Origin: DAOTTI01 sp034437795
GTDB lineage: Bacteria > Chloroflexota > UBA11872 > UBA12225
Direction: 5' to 3'
Assembly (NCBI GenBank): GCA_034437795.1
Contig: DAOTTI010000158.1
Span: 1-58,265 of the forward strand
Length of the DNA: 58,265 nt
A model generated the notes under the pieces. It worked only from the letters and a program-made list of their open reading frames with translations. It did not search any database and was not told the origin of the DNA. This document shows, in pieces, positions 26,699 through 35,214 of the stretch. Position numbers and translations under genes: made by a program. How positions within the stretch are numbered: the first letter of the stretch is position 1; the number at the start of each line of letters is the position of its first letter.

Positions 26699-28068
26699 CC
26701 ACGGTTCAGCCTGTGACACGAGTGACGCGCCGCACGGTGGTGGGGACCGGTGCGGGAGGGCTCGCCAGCCTGCTCGCCGCCTGCGCCGGCCCTGGCGCGG
26801 GCGACGGCGCCGGTGGCGGGAAGCCGGAGATCCAGCCGGCCGAGATACGCATGTATGAATGGTCGGGGGCGGCGGACCTCGAGAGCGCGAAGGCGATCGC
26901 CGAGGCGTACCAGCAGCAGCAGTCCAAGGTGAAGGTGAACGTCGAGCAGCCGCCGAGCGGCGACTACTACGAGAACCTGCTCGCCTTCTTCGTCGCCGGC
27001 GGCGCGGCCGACGTGATCAACACGCAGTCCTAGCGGTGGCACGAGTTCGCCGCCAAGAACCTGCTCAAGCCGCTGGACGGGCTCCGCGCCCGCGACAAGT
27101 TTGACGCCCCCTGGCCCAAGGCGTGGGAGAAGATGTACGAGCCGCAGACCAGGTTCCGCGGCAAGCTCTACGCCCGCCCGTACCACTGGGGGAGCGTCAA
27201 CGTCGTCTATAGCAAGGAGCTGTTCGACAAGTTCGGCCTGCCCTATCCCAATCCGGACTGGAACATTGACCAGTTCATGGACATTGCGCGGCGGATGACG
27301 CGCCGCGAGGGCGACGTTCAGTACTACGGCTTCCAGAGCGTGCACATCTACACCCGCTGGTTCGGGTGGTGGCGGAATGACACGCAGCCCGAGTGGGACC
27401 CGCTGGTGGAGCCGAAGAAGGCCCAGTGGGTGCAGCCAGTGGTGATGGAGCGGCTGGGCTTTCTGATGTACGACGCCTTCCACACCCTGCGCATCAGCCC
27501 GCTGCTGTCGGAGCAGGGCCAGGTCAACATTGAGCAGGGGCGCGTCGCGATGAAGGTGGAAGGGCCGTGGTTCCTGCCGACGATGTGGGGGCGGCTCGCG
27601 CCGCGCCAGCCCGGCGTGCCGTTCGACGTGGTGCCGCTGCCGAAAGGCAAGAGCGGCCAGCGGGTCACCGCAGCCGTCGGGCACACCCATACCATCAACG
27701 CGCAGACCAAGTACGAGGAGGCGGCGTGGGACCTGGTCAAGTTCGTCGCCAGCGATCAGGCCCAGGAGATCATCGCGCGGGTGACGGGGCGCAACCTGAT
27801 CACGCCCGAGCAGAACCAGAAGATCTGGGTGCCCCTCGTCCAGAGCACCTACAACTTCAAGACGGCGGACGCCTTCATCAAGTCCATGGAGTTCGGCTCA
27901 TTCCACCTCGCCGGCGAGCTAGGTGAAGGGCTGCTCTTCCGCGACTCCGGCTTCAACGACGGCATCACCGCCATGGTCGACGGCTCCAAGAAAGTCGGCG
28001 ACGTCATCCCCGAGGCCAACCGCCGCATGCAGCAGCTCATGGACGACTTCTGGAGGCAGAAGCGCTAG
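26695..28068 (+). pseudogene. ABC sugar-type solute-binding lipoprotein with in-frame amber codon
   Basis: Family 1 extracellular solute-binding protein, 458 codons, with leader TRRTVVGTGAGGLASLLAAC (twin-arginine-like plus lipobox). The frame is intact except for TAG at 27031-27033 inside DVINTQS*RWHEFAAKNLL. The same frame continues for 345 codons through typical motifs (LPYPNPDWNIDQFMDIARRMT, VAMKVEGPWFLP, YEEAAWDLVKFV) to the end. A single base change from TGG would restore Trp. It starts inside the GntR stop (ATGA). It is either a recent pseudogene, a sequencing error or a read-through case. No permease genes follow. The stop TAG at 28066 belongs to a repeat end. Confidence 0.88.
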
Positions 28069-28217
28069 CGCGGACCATCCACGGCCAGCGAGCAGTTCCC
28101 TCTCCCTGTGGGAGAGGGCCAGGGGTCGTATGGGAGGCCCAGTGGGCGGGAGAGACCTCCCTCTCCCTATGGGAGAGGGCCAGGGTGAGGGCTCCAATCA
28201 CAAATGACCCACGCTAG
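28065..28217. repeat. full-length dispersed repeat with CTAG at both ends
   Basis: About 153 bp starting CTAGCGCGGACCATCC and ending ATGACCCACGCTAG. The two ends are imperfect inverted repeats. Inside are two hairpins, CCCTCTCCCTGTGGGAGAGGG and CCCTCTCCCTATGGGAGAGGG. The left CTAG provides the TAG stop of the binding-protein gene and the right CTAG provides the TAG stop of the convergent dehydrogenase gene. Best-preserved copy in the window. Confidence 0.8.
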
Positions 28218-29320
28218 AGCCGGCCATCCTGGAGATAGCGCTCCAGCGCCGCCCGGTCCAAGCCGGCGATCCCCAGATCGGCCAGTGACCGGCCGGACTG
28301 CCAGGAGTCCGTGCCCATCACCGCGTCCGCCAGGGTCACCAGCGCCCGCGCGACCGGCATGGCTACGCCAAAGCGCTCGCCCAGCTCGACCCAGGTCCGC
28401 AGGCCATACGGCACGTCCTCCGAGAGCCAGCGGGTCTGCAACGATCCCGGCGCCTTGAGCTGGGTCAGCATCCGGCTGCCGTTGATCGTCGCCCACAGGT
28501 CGCCTTTGGGCCCGAAGCCGGCGGCGTGGAACGCCTCGGCCACCGGCAGCAGATCGAGCCCCAGGGCGCGACCGGCCGCGCGGCGCTCGGCGTCCAGCGC
28601 CTCGATGACGCGCGCCACCCCGGGCGTGACGCCCTCCTCGTAGAAGTAGAACTCGCCGCGGCTGTATTCGATCCGCCCCGCGTTCATCAGCACGCCAGGC
28701 GGGTGGACGATGGGGTTCATCGCCCCCAGCCCGGCGGCGACCACGTGCGGATACGGCCGCAGCCCTGCAAAGTACGGCCCCAGCGCCGCCAGGGCCCGCT
28801 CCGTCTCCGCCGCCGGGAACACGCCTGCCCCCATGCCGGGTACGACGCCCCAGATGTGGGCGTGATCCGCACCAAGCTTGCGGCAGACGTACGGCGCGGT
28901 GTCGCTCTCCACCAGGAGGGGGCCTCCGCGGCCGGGCGGCCGCCCCGCTTCGGTGAGCCAGTGGGCGAAGGCCAGGCTCCCCAGATTGCCGGGCAGCAGG
29001 GCCAGCACGTGGTCCTCCCGTAGATGGGGGAGGAGCAGCTCCCCGAACGGCCGGTGGGCGTAGGACGGCACCGGCGCGATCAGCGTCGTCCCCGCCGCCA
29101 GCGCCTCGCGCGCATCCGTGGTCACGGCGGCCAGCCTGGCGGTACCCTCACCACCGGCGCCGGTCAGCCGGATCTCTCTGGTCTCGCGAATGGGGGCAAT
29201 GGAGGCCGCCTGCGATGGCGCCTCCCAGAGCACGACCTCGTGCCCCTCCAGCGTCAGCTTGGCCGCGACAGCAAAGGCGGTGTTCCCCCCGCCCAGAACG
29301 ATGACACGGTGCTCTATCAT
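28214..29320 (-). CDS. NAD/NADP octopine/nopaline dehydrogenase-family protein
   Basis: Opine-dehydrogenase-like enzyme, which in characterised members reductively joins an amino acid to a 2-keto acid or does the reverse. The N-terminal Rossmann domain has VIVLGGGNTAFAVAAKLTLEGHEVVLWE. The C-terminal helical domain carries AMNPIVHPPGVLMNAGRIE, in which the His is the expected catalytic residue, and FYEEGVTPGVARVIEALDAER. Length 368 fits. It is convergent with the GntR/binding-protein pair and near a D-aminoacylase, so a role in amino-acid-derivative metabolism is plausible. The true substrate is unknown. Confidence 0.85.
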   Translation of the reverse strand: MIEHRVIVLGGGNTAFAVAAKLTLEGHEVVLWEAPSQAASIAPIRETREIRLTGAGGEGTARLAAVTTDAREALAAGTTLIAPVPSYAHRPFGELLLPHLREDHVLALLPGNLGSLAFAHWLTEAGRPPGRGGPLLVESDTAPYVCRKLGADHAHIWGVVPGMGAGVFPAAETERALAALGPYFAGLRPYPHVVAAGLGAMNPIVHPPGVLMNAGRIEYSRGEFYFYEEGVTPGVARVIEALDAERRAAGRALGLDLLPVAEAFHAAGFGPKGDLWATINGSRMLTQLKAPGSLQTRWLSEDVPYGLRTWVELGERFGVAMPVARALVTLADAVMGTDSWQSGRSLADLGIAGLDRAALERYLQDGRL

Positions 29321-29350
29321 CTCCAGCCCTCAGGGGACGGAGGGTAGCAG

Positions 29351-29379
29351 TTGACGGACGGCCACGTCCGTATTAAGAT
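29351..29379 (+). promoter_or_regulatory. promoter with inverted repeat in spacer (ABC exporter operon)
   Basis: TTGACG, 17-bp spacer, TAAGAT. Within the spacer GGACG-GCCA-CGTCC forms a 5-bp inverted repeat that could be an operator. The region after it is notably AT-richer than the surroundings. It lies about 190 bp before the likely ATPase start and is the best promoter candidate for the three-gene operon. Confidence 0.5.
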
Positions 29380-29574
29380 TATTCATATCCACATCAACGA
29401 ACGTGAGCGCGAGATCAACATTAGTGAGGAGTGGACCGGAGATCGCCCGCCGGGCGCTCGCTCGGGCCGGCCCGCCGGCGGCCCCCTGCTGGCGTGCCGG
29501 CGGGCGCAACGCGCTCCCGGCCGGCCCGTTGTAGTGCCAGTGCCATGCTGGCTCCTAGAATCAATGTTCCAGCC

Positions 29575-30600
29575 ATGTTGGCGACCAGCACCGTCGGCGC
29601 CGCCCCACCGGCGATCCACGTCCGCGACCTGCGGAAGGTCTACGTGGTGCCGGAGCGCGAGGCCGGCCTGCTGGCCTCCCTGCGCAGCCTGGTCAGGCGC
29701 CGCCACCGCGCCATCGCCGCCGTGGACGGGATCTCCTTTGACGTCCAGCCCGGCGAGGTGGTGGGGTTCCTGGGGCCCAACGGCGCGGGCAAGACGACTA
29801 CGCTCAAGATGCTCTCCGGCCTGCTCTACCCAACCAGCGGGGAGCTCTCCGTGCTCGGCCATGTCCCGTGGCGGCGGGAGAAGGCCTACCTTCGCCAGAT
29901 CACGCTGGTCATGGGGCAGCGCAACCAGCTGGCCTGGGACATTCCCGCCGCCGACTCCTTCGAGCTCAATCGCGCCATCTACCGCATCCCACGCCCTGAG
30001 TACGAGCGCGCCGTGAGCGAACTGGTCGACCTGCTGGACCTGGGGCCGCTGCTCCAGAAGCCGGTCCGCAACCTCTCCCTCGGCGAGCGCATGAAGTGTG
30101 AGATCGCCGCCGCCCTGCTCCACCGGCCGAAGGTGCTCTTCCTGGATGAGCCGACGATCGGCCTAGACGTCACCATGCAGCGGCGCATCCGGTCCTTCAT
30201 CGCCGAGTACAACCGGCGCCACGGCGCCACCGTCCTGCTCACCAGTCACTACATGGCGGACGTGGAGGCGCTCTGCAAGCGGGTGATCGTCATCCACCAC
30301 GGCAAGCTCTTGTTCGATGGCGATCTCAGCAAGCTGGTGCAGCGGTTCTCCCCCCACAAGACCATCGTCGTCGAGCTGGCCGACGGGGTCGTCGACCCGG
30401 CCGCCAGCCTGGCGCGGTACGGGGAGGTGGTGTCCGCTGACGACGGGCGGGTCACGCTGCGCGTGCCCAAGGGAGAGACGCCGGTGGTGACCAGCCGCCT
30501 GCTGGCCGACTTGCCGGTGCTGGACCTGACCGTCGAGGACCCGCCGATCGAGGACGTGATCGAGCAGGTGTTTGCCCAGGAGGTCCCCGCCGCCCTATGA
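29575..30600 (+). CDS. ABC transporter ATP-binding protein (ABC-2 exporter)
   Basis: Nucleotide-binding subunit of an ABC-2 exporter. Walker A GPNGAGKTT, signature NLSLGERMKCEIAAALL, Walker B VLFLDEPTIGLD and switch HY in LLTSHYMADVEALC are all present, with a ViaG-type C-terminal domain after about residue 245. The start is uncertain: ATG 29575 (MLATSTVG) or 29545 (MLAPRINV); the frame is open to 29431 but that part is low-complexity. The stop overlaps the next ATG (ATGA), indicating translational coupling with the permease. In this family the exported substrate is unknown. Confidence 0.93.
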   Translation: MLATSTVGAAPPAIHVRDLRKVYVVPEREAGLLASLRSLVRRRHRAIAAVDGISFDVQPGEVVGFLGPNGAGKTTTLKMLSGLLYPTSGELSVLGHVPWRREKAYLRQITLVMGQRNQLAWDIPAADSFELNRAIYRIPRPEYERAVSELVDLLDLGPLLQKPVRNLSLGERMKCEIAAALLHRPKVLFLDEPTIGLDVTMQRRIRSFIAEYNRRHGATVLLTSHYMADVEALCKRVIVIHHGKLLFDGDLSKLVQRFSPHKTIVVELADGVVDPAASLARYGEVVSADDGRVTLRVPKGETPVVTSRLLADLPVLDLTVEDPPIEDVIEQVFAQEVPAAL

Positions 30601-31400
30601 TCGCGCTCCTGGACGTCTACCGCGCCTTCTTCAAGAACGAGATCGCGCTCCAGCTCCAGTACCGCGTCCAGCTCATCATCTGGCTGCTGTTCGGCGTTAT
30701 CCAGCCGGTGATGTACCTGGTGATCTGGTCCACCGTCGCCCGCTCGCGGGGCGGGCAGGTGGGCGACTACGGCGTCTCCGAGTTCGCCGCCTACTTCATC
30801 GCCATCATGTTGGTCCAGCATCTGGTCTTTACCTGGATCATGTATGAGTTCGAGTTTCTCATCCGCCAGGGCCAGCTCTCCGTTCGGCTGCTGCGTCCCA
30901 TCGACCCCATCCACGGGCACATCGTGGAGAACCTGACCTACAAGCTGCTCACCCTGACCATCATGGTTCCAGCGGCGGCGATCTTGACGCTCCTGTTCCA
31001 GCCCCGGTTCGACACCCCGCTGTGGGCCATCGCCGTCGCCGTGCCGGCGCTGCTGCTGGCCTTCCTACTCACCTTTCTCCTGGAGTGGTCGTTCGCCCTG
31101 GTTGCCTTCTGGACCACCCGCACCGCGGCGCTCAACGACGCCTACACCCTGGTCTATATGTTCATGTCCGGCTGGGTGGCGCCGCTCTCGCTCTTTCCGC
31201 CCGGCCTGCAGGTCCTGGCGTCGATCCTTCCCTTCCGCTGGGCGCTGGCCTTCCCCGTAGAGCTACTCCTGGGACGGCTCACGCCCCAGCAGGCGCTCGG
31301 CGGCCTCGCGGCGCAGGCGGTGTGGCTGGCCATCGCCGTCGCCATCTGGAAGCTCACCTGGCGCGCGGGCATCCGGCGGTACTCGGCCGTGGGCGCCTGA
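30597..31400 (+). CDS. ABC-2 permease, DUF990 type (first)
   Basis: Membrane subunit of 267 residues with six hydrophobic helices. It begins AFFKNEIALQLQYRVQLIIWLLFGVIQPVMYLVIW, matching the ABC-2 family 6 (DUF990) pattern that usually occurs as two different permeases plus one ATPase. ATGA overlap with the ATPase gene and about 70 bp to the second permease support one operon. Substrate unknown. Confidence 0.88.
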   Translation: MIALLDVYRAFFKNEIALQLQYRVQLIIWLLFGVIQPVMYLVIWSTVARSRGGQVGDYGVSEFAAYFIAIMLVQHLVFTWIMYEFEFLIRQGQLSVRLLRPIDPIHGHIVENLTYKLLTLTIMVPAAAILTLLFQPRFDTPLWAIAVAVPALLLAFLLTFLLEWSFALVAFWTTRTAALNDAYTLVYMFMSGWVAPLSLFPPGLQVLASILPFRWALAFPVELLLGRLTPQQALGGLAAQAVWLAIAVAIWKLTWRAGIRRYSAVGA

Positions 31401-31471
31401 CGCTCGCTCCAGCCACATCTGCAGTATGGGCCGATCTGGTCGAGATCTGGCGAGTGGTGAGTAACCGAGCG

Positions 31472-32257
31472 ATGAGCCTCTTGCGCCTCTTCTGGGTCTT
31501 CGTCAAGGTGGCAGTGCTCAATGAGCTCCAGTACCGCACCAACTTCTACATCCAGGTCGTCCGCTCCGCCATCCGGCTCGCCACTGGCCTGGGCGGCCTG
31601 GCGCTGGTCTACTCCCATACCGACACGCTGGCCGGCTGGACGGGCGCCGATCTGCTCGCCCTGCTGGGCGTGTACTACCTGGTGGATGGCGTGATCCAGC
31701 TAGTCATTGCCCCGAGCATGAGCCGCCTGATGGAAGACGTGCGCCAGGGCACGCTCGACTTCGCCCTCACCAAGCCGGAGGACGCCCAGGTCCTGATCAG
31801 CGTGCGCCAGGTGCAGATCTGGAAGCTGGTGGATGTGGCGCTGGGTGTGGCCGTGCTCCTGATCGGCGTCGGGCAGGTGGGGCGTGAGGTAGGGGCGCTG
31901 CACGCCCTGGCCTTCGGCGCCGCGCTGCTCGCCGGCGGCGCCATCGTCTATAGCTTTTACCTGCTGCTGGCCACGCTCACCTTCTGGCTGGTGCGCGTGG
32001 AGAACATCATGGTCATCTTCCAGAGCCTCTACCAGGCCGGCAAGTGGCCTGTGACCATCTATCCCCGCTGGATGCGGGCGATGCTGACCTTCGTCGTCCC
32101 CGTCGCCTTCGCCACCACCGTGCCGGCCGAGGCCATCTCGGGGCGGTTCACCTGGCCCAGCATCTTCGGCGCCGTCGCCCTGGCGGCCATCCTCCTGGCC
32201 GCCTCCCGCCTTTTCTGGAACCACGGCGTGCGCCGCTACTCCGGCGCCAGCGCCTGA
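31472..32257 (+). CDS. ABC-2 permease, DUF990 type (second)
   Basis: Second membrane subunit, 261 residues from ATG 31472 (MSLLRLFWVFVKVAVLNELQYRTNFYIQVV). GTG 31454 or 31457 are alternative starts. SRLMEDVRQGTLDFALTKPEDAQ is the characteristic cytoplasmic loop of the family, equivalent to the RQGQLSVRLLRPIDP loop of the first permease. It completes the exporter: one ATPase and two non-identical permeases. The following 165 bp hold no gene. Confidence 0.88.
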   Translation: MSLLRLFWVFVKVAVLNELQYRTNFYIQVVRSAIRLATGLGGLALVYSHTDTLAGWTGADLLALLGVYYLVDGVIQLVIAPSMSRLMEDVRQGTLDFALTKPEDAQVLISVRQVQIWKLVDVALGVAVLLIGVGQVGREVGALHALAFGAALLAGGAIVYSFYLLLATLTFWLVRVENIMVIFQSLYQAGKWPVTIYPRWMRAMLTFVVPVAFATTVPAEAISGRFTWPSIFGAVALAAILLAASRLFWNHGVRRYSGASA

Positions 32258-32423
32258 CGCCAGCGCCTAAGCGCCACGAGCAGGTCATCGCCATACTGGG
32301 TCCTGATCAGGAGCGGAGTTCCCCCGTCAGCGCGCACAGGCGGACACGGCAGCCGGCGACACCCTAACGCTTCGACGCGGAGACGGAAACCGATCCCCTG
32401 ATCCGACGATACCTTTCTCTCCC

Positions 32424-34025
32424 CTACGGCCGGACCACCCCACCGGCCAGGGCGCGGGTGTGCCGCCCGTGCTCGACGGTCAGCGTGCCGTTGACGAAGA
32501 CGTAGGCGATGCCGTCCGGCGACCGGCGGGGCTCCTCGAAGCTAGCGTTATCCTTGATCGTCCTGGCGTCGAACACGACCACGTCCGCGGCCATCCGCGG
32601 ACGGATCAGCCCGCGGTCATGGAGCCGGAACTTGGCGGCCGGCAGGCCGGTGATCTTGTGTACCGCCTCCTCCAGGCGCAGCCAGCCCTTCTCCCGCACG
32701 CAGGTGCCGAGGATGAAGGCGGTCCAGCCGAAGCTGGCGGGGTGGTTGACGCTCTCATACAGCGGGCCGGAGAGCGGTGACGAGCGGGCGTCGGCCTCGG
32801 CGGCGTAGAGCGGGTGCGTGAGCATCTGGTGTAGGTGCGCCTCATCCTTGACTACGCCAAACATGCCGGCCGACGTGATCTGCTCGCCCTCCCGCATGAG
32901 GATGTCCAGGTAAGCGTCCATGGGATCCTTGCCCATCAGTTCACCAATCTCGCGGAAGCTCTTGCCGAAGTACTCCCGGCTATTGGTGGTCCGGCCAAGC
33001 CATAGCTCGTCCCACCTGCCATCGGCTACGCGCAGCCAGTAGCGCCGGCAGTCCCGCTTGACCTTCTCGCGGATGGCTGGATCGCCCAGGCGCCGTGCCG
33101 CCTCGGCTGGGCCGGCGTCGAAGAGCCACGGGGGAAGCACGGCGCTCATGCCCCCACCCCCGCGGGTATAGGTGGTCGTGTCGCAGGACACGTCCAGGCC
33201 GCGGGCGCGCGCCTCCTCGATGCGAGCCATCACCCGCTCCCAAGCCCCCGCGGGCGCGCCGTAGCGGGCGTTGTTGTGCGCGATCTGCAGGCGGACCCCC
33301 GCCGGCTCGCAATGGGCGATCGCCTCCGCCACCGACGCCTCGAACCCCTCATTCCGGTTGCGCTGATGCGTGGCGTGGATGCGGTCGTAGCGCGCCAGCA
33401 CGCGGTTGAGCTCGATCAGTTCGTCCAGCGTGGCGGCCCGCCCGGGCACGAACTCCAGTCCCGTCGAGAGGCCGAAGGCGCCCTGCTCAAGGCTCTCCTC
33501 GAGCAGGCGCGCCATGGCCTGCACCTCTTCGGGCCGCGCTGGGCGCTCCTCTCCCCCCATCACCACGCGCCGGATGCTGCCGTGCCCGACCAGGAAGGCG
33601 TAGTTGGCGGCGAGGCCGTTCCGCTCCACCTGCTCCAGGTAGGCCCCAAAGGTCAGCAGCGGCTGGGGGACGGCGGACGAGCGACCGGGCACGATACCCG
33701 ATTCGTCTGCCGTCCGACGGCCCGCGCCCAGGGCCACCGGCGCCGGCGACGAACCGCAATTGCCCACAATCTCCGTGGTGACGCCCTGCAGTAAGGTGCT
33801 CTCGCAGAACGGGTTCTGGAGAGCCACGCGATCCGAGTGCGAGTGGCAGTCGATGAACCCCGGGCTGACCACCAGCCCCCTGGCGTCCACCACGCGGGCG
33901 GCCTGGGCCGCTTCCAGGTTGCCCACCGCGACGATGCGCCGGCCCTCGATGCCGACGTCGGCCCGTACCCAGGGGCTCCCCGTCCCATCGACGACCATGC
34001 CGCCACGAATGATGATGTCGAGCAT
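32424..34025 (-). CDS. N-acyl-D-amino-acid deacylase / D-aminoacylase-family amidohydrolase
   Basis: Metal-dependent amidohydrolase that in characterised relatives hydrolyses N-acyl-D-amino acids. The start MLDIIIRGGMVVDGTGSPWVRADVGIEG is typical, with the metal-binding GFIDCHSHSD (HxH), GNCGSSPAP (conserved Cys), STGLEFVPG, HATHQRN and IAHNNAR. The C-terminal PRMAADVVVFDARTIKD and GTLTVEHGRHT segments close the small beta domain. I chose ATG 34025; the frame is open to 34130 but the extra residues are not homologous. A copy of an 11-bp motif lies 24-34 bases before the start. Possible partner of the nearby opine-type dehydrogenase. Confidence 0.9.
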   Translation of the reverse strand: MLDIIIRGGMVVDGTGSPWVRADVGIEGRRIVAVGNLEAAQAARVVDARGLVVSPGFIDCHSHSDRVALQNPFCESTLLQGVTTEIVGNCGSSPAPVALGAGRRTADESGIVPGRSSAVPQPLLTFGAYLEQVERNGLAANYAFLVGHGSIRRVVMGGEERPARPEEVQAMARLLEESLEQGAFGLSTGLEFVPGRAATLDELIELNRVLARYDRIHATHQRNRNEGFEASVAEAIAHCEPAGVRLQIAHNNARYGAPAGAWERVMARIEEARARGLDVSCDTTTYTRGGGGMSAVLPPWLFDAGPAEAARRLGDPAIREKVKRDCRRYWLRVADGRWDELWLGRTTNSREYFGKSFREIGELMGKDPMDAYLDILMREGEQITSAGMFGVVKDEAHLHQMLTHPLYAAEADARSSPLSGPLYESVNHPASFGWTAFILGTCVREKGWLRLEEAVHKITGLPAAKFRLHDRGLIRPRMAADVVVFDARTIKDNASFEEPRRSPDGIAYVFVNGTLTVEHGRHTRALAGGVVRP

Positions 34026-34048
34026 CTGGACGCTCCCTTCAGTCACTG

Positions 34049-34059
34049 TGATCAGGTGG
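34049..34059 (-). promoter_or_regulatory. 11-bp motif upstream of the deacylase start
   Basis: TGATCAGGTGG here is the exact reverse complement of CCACCTGATCA, the unit of the periodic repeat at 34266-34408. It lies 24-34 bases before the deacylase ATG, a position suited to an operator. Confidence 0.4.
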
Positions 34060-34125
34060 TGGTCAGAGGCGCCGGAGTGGACCTCCCCCCTGCGGTCGAG
34101 GCCGCGCCGGCAGGGGAGGACGGAC

Positions 34126-34165
34126 CTCACCCCCTAGCTCCCTCTCCGACACGGAGAGGGGGAAC
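34126..34165. repeat. dispersed palindromic repeat copy (short)
   Basis: CTCACCCCCTAGCTCCCTCTCCGACACGGAGAGGGGG in outline: the same CTCTCC/GGAGAG hairpin with a different loop. It lies in the intergenic region before the deacylase. Confidence 0.6.
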
Positions 34166-34265
34166 GAGGGCCACCGCCGTGCGGCCTGGCCGCGCCGCCC
34201 CGCTCCAACTCGGGGGCGCCGGCCACAACATGCCGCCATCCGGACCGGTCCGTGCACGCGCGTCA

Positions 34266-34408
34266 CCACCTGGCCTCCACCTGATCACCACTTGATCACA
34301 GCGAGGCGCAGCCGAGCGGATCACCACCTGATTTCCACTTGACCACCAGATCACGGCGAGCCCGCCGCAGGCGGGCGAGCGCATCTCCACCTGATCACCG
34401 GTTCATCA
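34266..34408. repeat. 11-bp periodic repeat array, unit CCACCTGATCA
   Basis: Blocks of degenerate 11-base units in exact 11-base register: 34266, 34277 and 34288 (CCACCTGGCCT, CCACCTGATCA, CCACTTGATCA); 34324, 34335 and 34346 (CCACCTGATTT, CCACTTGACCA and a weaker third); 34387 and 34398 (CCACCTGATCA, CCGGTTCATCA), the last overlapping the end of the haemoglobin gene. The period is close to one helical turn, so bound proteins would line up on one DNA face. Confidence 0.7.
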
Positions 34409-34814
34409 AAAACGTCGACGCCCGATCGAAATAGTCCAGCAGCAGCGCCTGGATGGGCGCGGGTAGGCGCTCCGCCTGCACCGCCGCGGTCATGTGGCGC
34501 ATCCAGGCGTCACGCTCCGCCTGCCCGATCGGAAACGGCAGGTGGCGCAGGCGCAAGCGCGGATGGCCCCGCTCCTCTGAGTAGGTGGACGGCCCGCCGA
34601 AGTACTGTATCAGGAAGAGGGCCAGCCGCCGCCGGCTCTCGGTGAGGTCCGGCGGATAGAGCGGCCGCAGCAGCGGATCGGCGCCGACGCCGTCGTAGAA
34701 GCGGTCCACGATCCTCCGGAACGTCTCCTCGCCTCCGGCCAGGTCGTAGACCGTTCGCGCGTCGACCGGTTCCTCACCCACTGGTGGCTCTCGTCCGTGC
34801 CCCTGTGCTGCCAC
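34395..34814 (-). CDS. glbO: truncated haemoglobin, group II (GlbO-like)
   Basis: Small haem protein of the 2-over-2 globin fold, involved in O2 or NO binding in other bacteria. Core features: ETFRRIVDRFYDGVGADPLLRPLYP (helices A-B with Tyr B10), FLIQYFGGPSTYSEERGHPRLRLRH (CD1 region and the proximal His F8) and DAWMRHM with the group II Trp G8. 139 residues, a normal length. It reads toward the 11-bp repeat array, which overlaps its last codons. Upstream is a 500-bp gene-free region with paired repeats that may hold its control sites. Confidence 0.92.
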   Translation of the reverse strand: MAAQGHGREPPVGEEPVDARTVYDLAGGEETFRRIVDRFYDGVGADPLLRPLYPPDLTESRRRLALFLIQYFGGPSTYSEERGHPRLRLRHLPFPIGQAERDAWMRHMTAAVQAERLPAPIQALLLDYFDRASTFLMNR

Positions 34815-34892
34815 TTGGATCTACTCCCGCCTCACCGTCGCCCTTAGCCTGCCGGCCGCGCCTGTCGTTCATGCTCCTGTTCGGTCACAGTC

Positions 34893-35000
34893 CAAATCGT
34901 ACCTGGCGCGGACACTCGCTTCATGATCACGCTCTGCCAGAATAATCGATCCAAGGGCCCGACGTGCAAATCGTACCTGCCGCAAGCATTCACTTTATGT
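34893..35000. repeat. pair of 34-base imperfect direct repeats, 74 bp apart
   Basis: 34893-34926 and 34967-35000 both begin CAAATCGTACCTG and continue with similar bases to CTCGCTTCATG or TTCACTTTATG. The 74-bp spacing is close to seven helical turns. Candidate binding sites for a regulator of the haemoglobin gene. Confidence 0.55.
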
Positions 35001-35089
35001 CGTGTTCCTCTGTGCACCTGCACAGGGGTCTTTCGCAGATCCTTCGTACTTGTGCTTGGAGCGGGGCCGGCGTACTTCCGGCAGGTCAG

Positions 35090-35214
35090 TTCCTCTCCCC
35101 ATGGCCGCCGTCCCCCTCTCCCGCACGCGGGCGAGGGGCTAGTGGTGAGGGCTCTTCTCCTCTCCCCGTGGCCGTCGTCCCCCCTTGCCCGCACGCGGGC
35201 GAGGGCCGGCGGGG
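35090..35214. repeat. dispersed palindromic repeat, tandem double copy
   Basis: Two successive units built of CCTCTCCCC, then ATGGCCGCC or GTGGCCGTC, then CCCGCACGCGGGCGAGGG. The first ends in GGTGAGGGCTC. They are related to the other copies by the CTCTCCC arms and the GGTGAGGGCTC tail, with an enlarged GC-rich hairpin. Confidence 0.6.

Noticed and set aside
27031..27033. Amber codon as pyrrolysine or programmed read-through
   Set aside because: No pyrrolysine genes or stem-loop signal seen here, and a single TGG-to-TAG change explains it more simply.
34266..34408. Possible CRISPR array
   Set aside because: The units are 11 bases long and directly adjacent, with no unique spacers and no cas genes.
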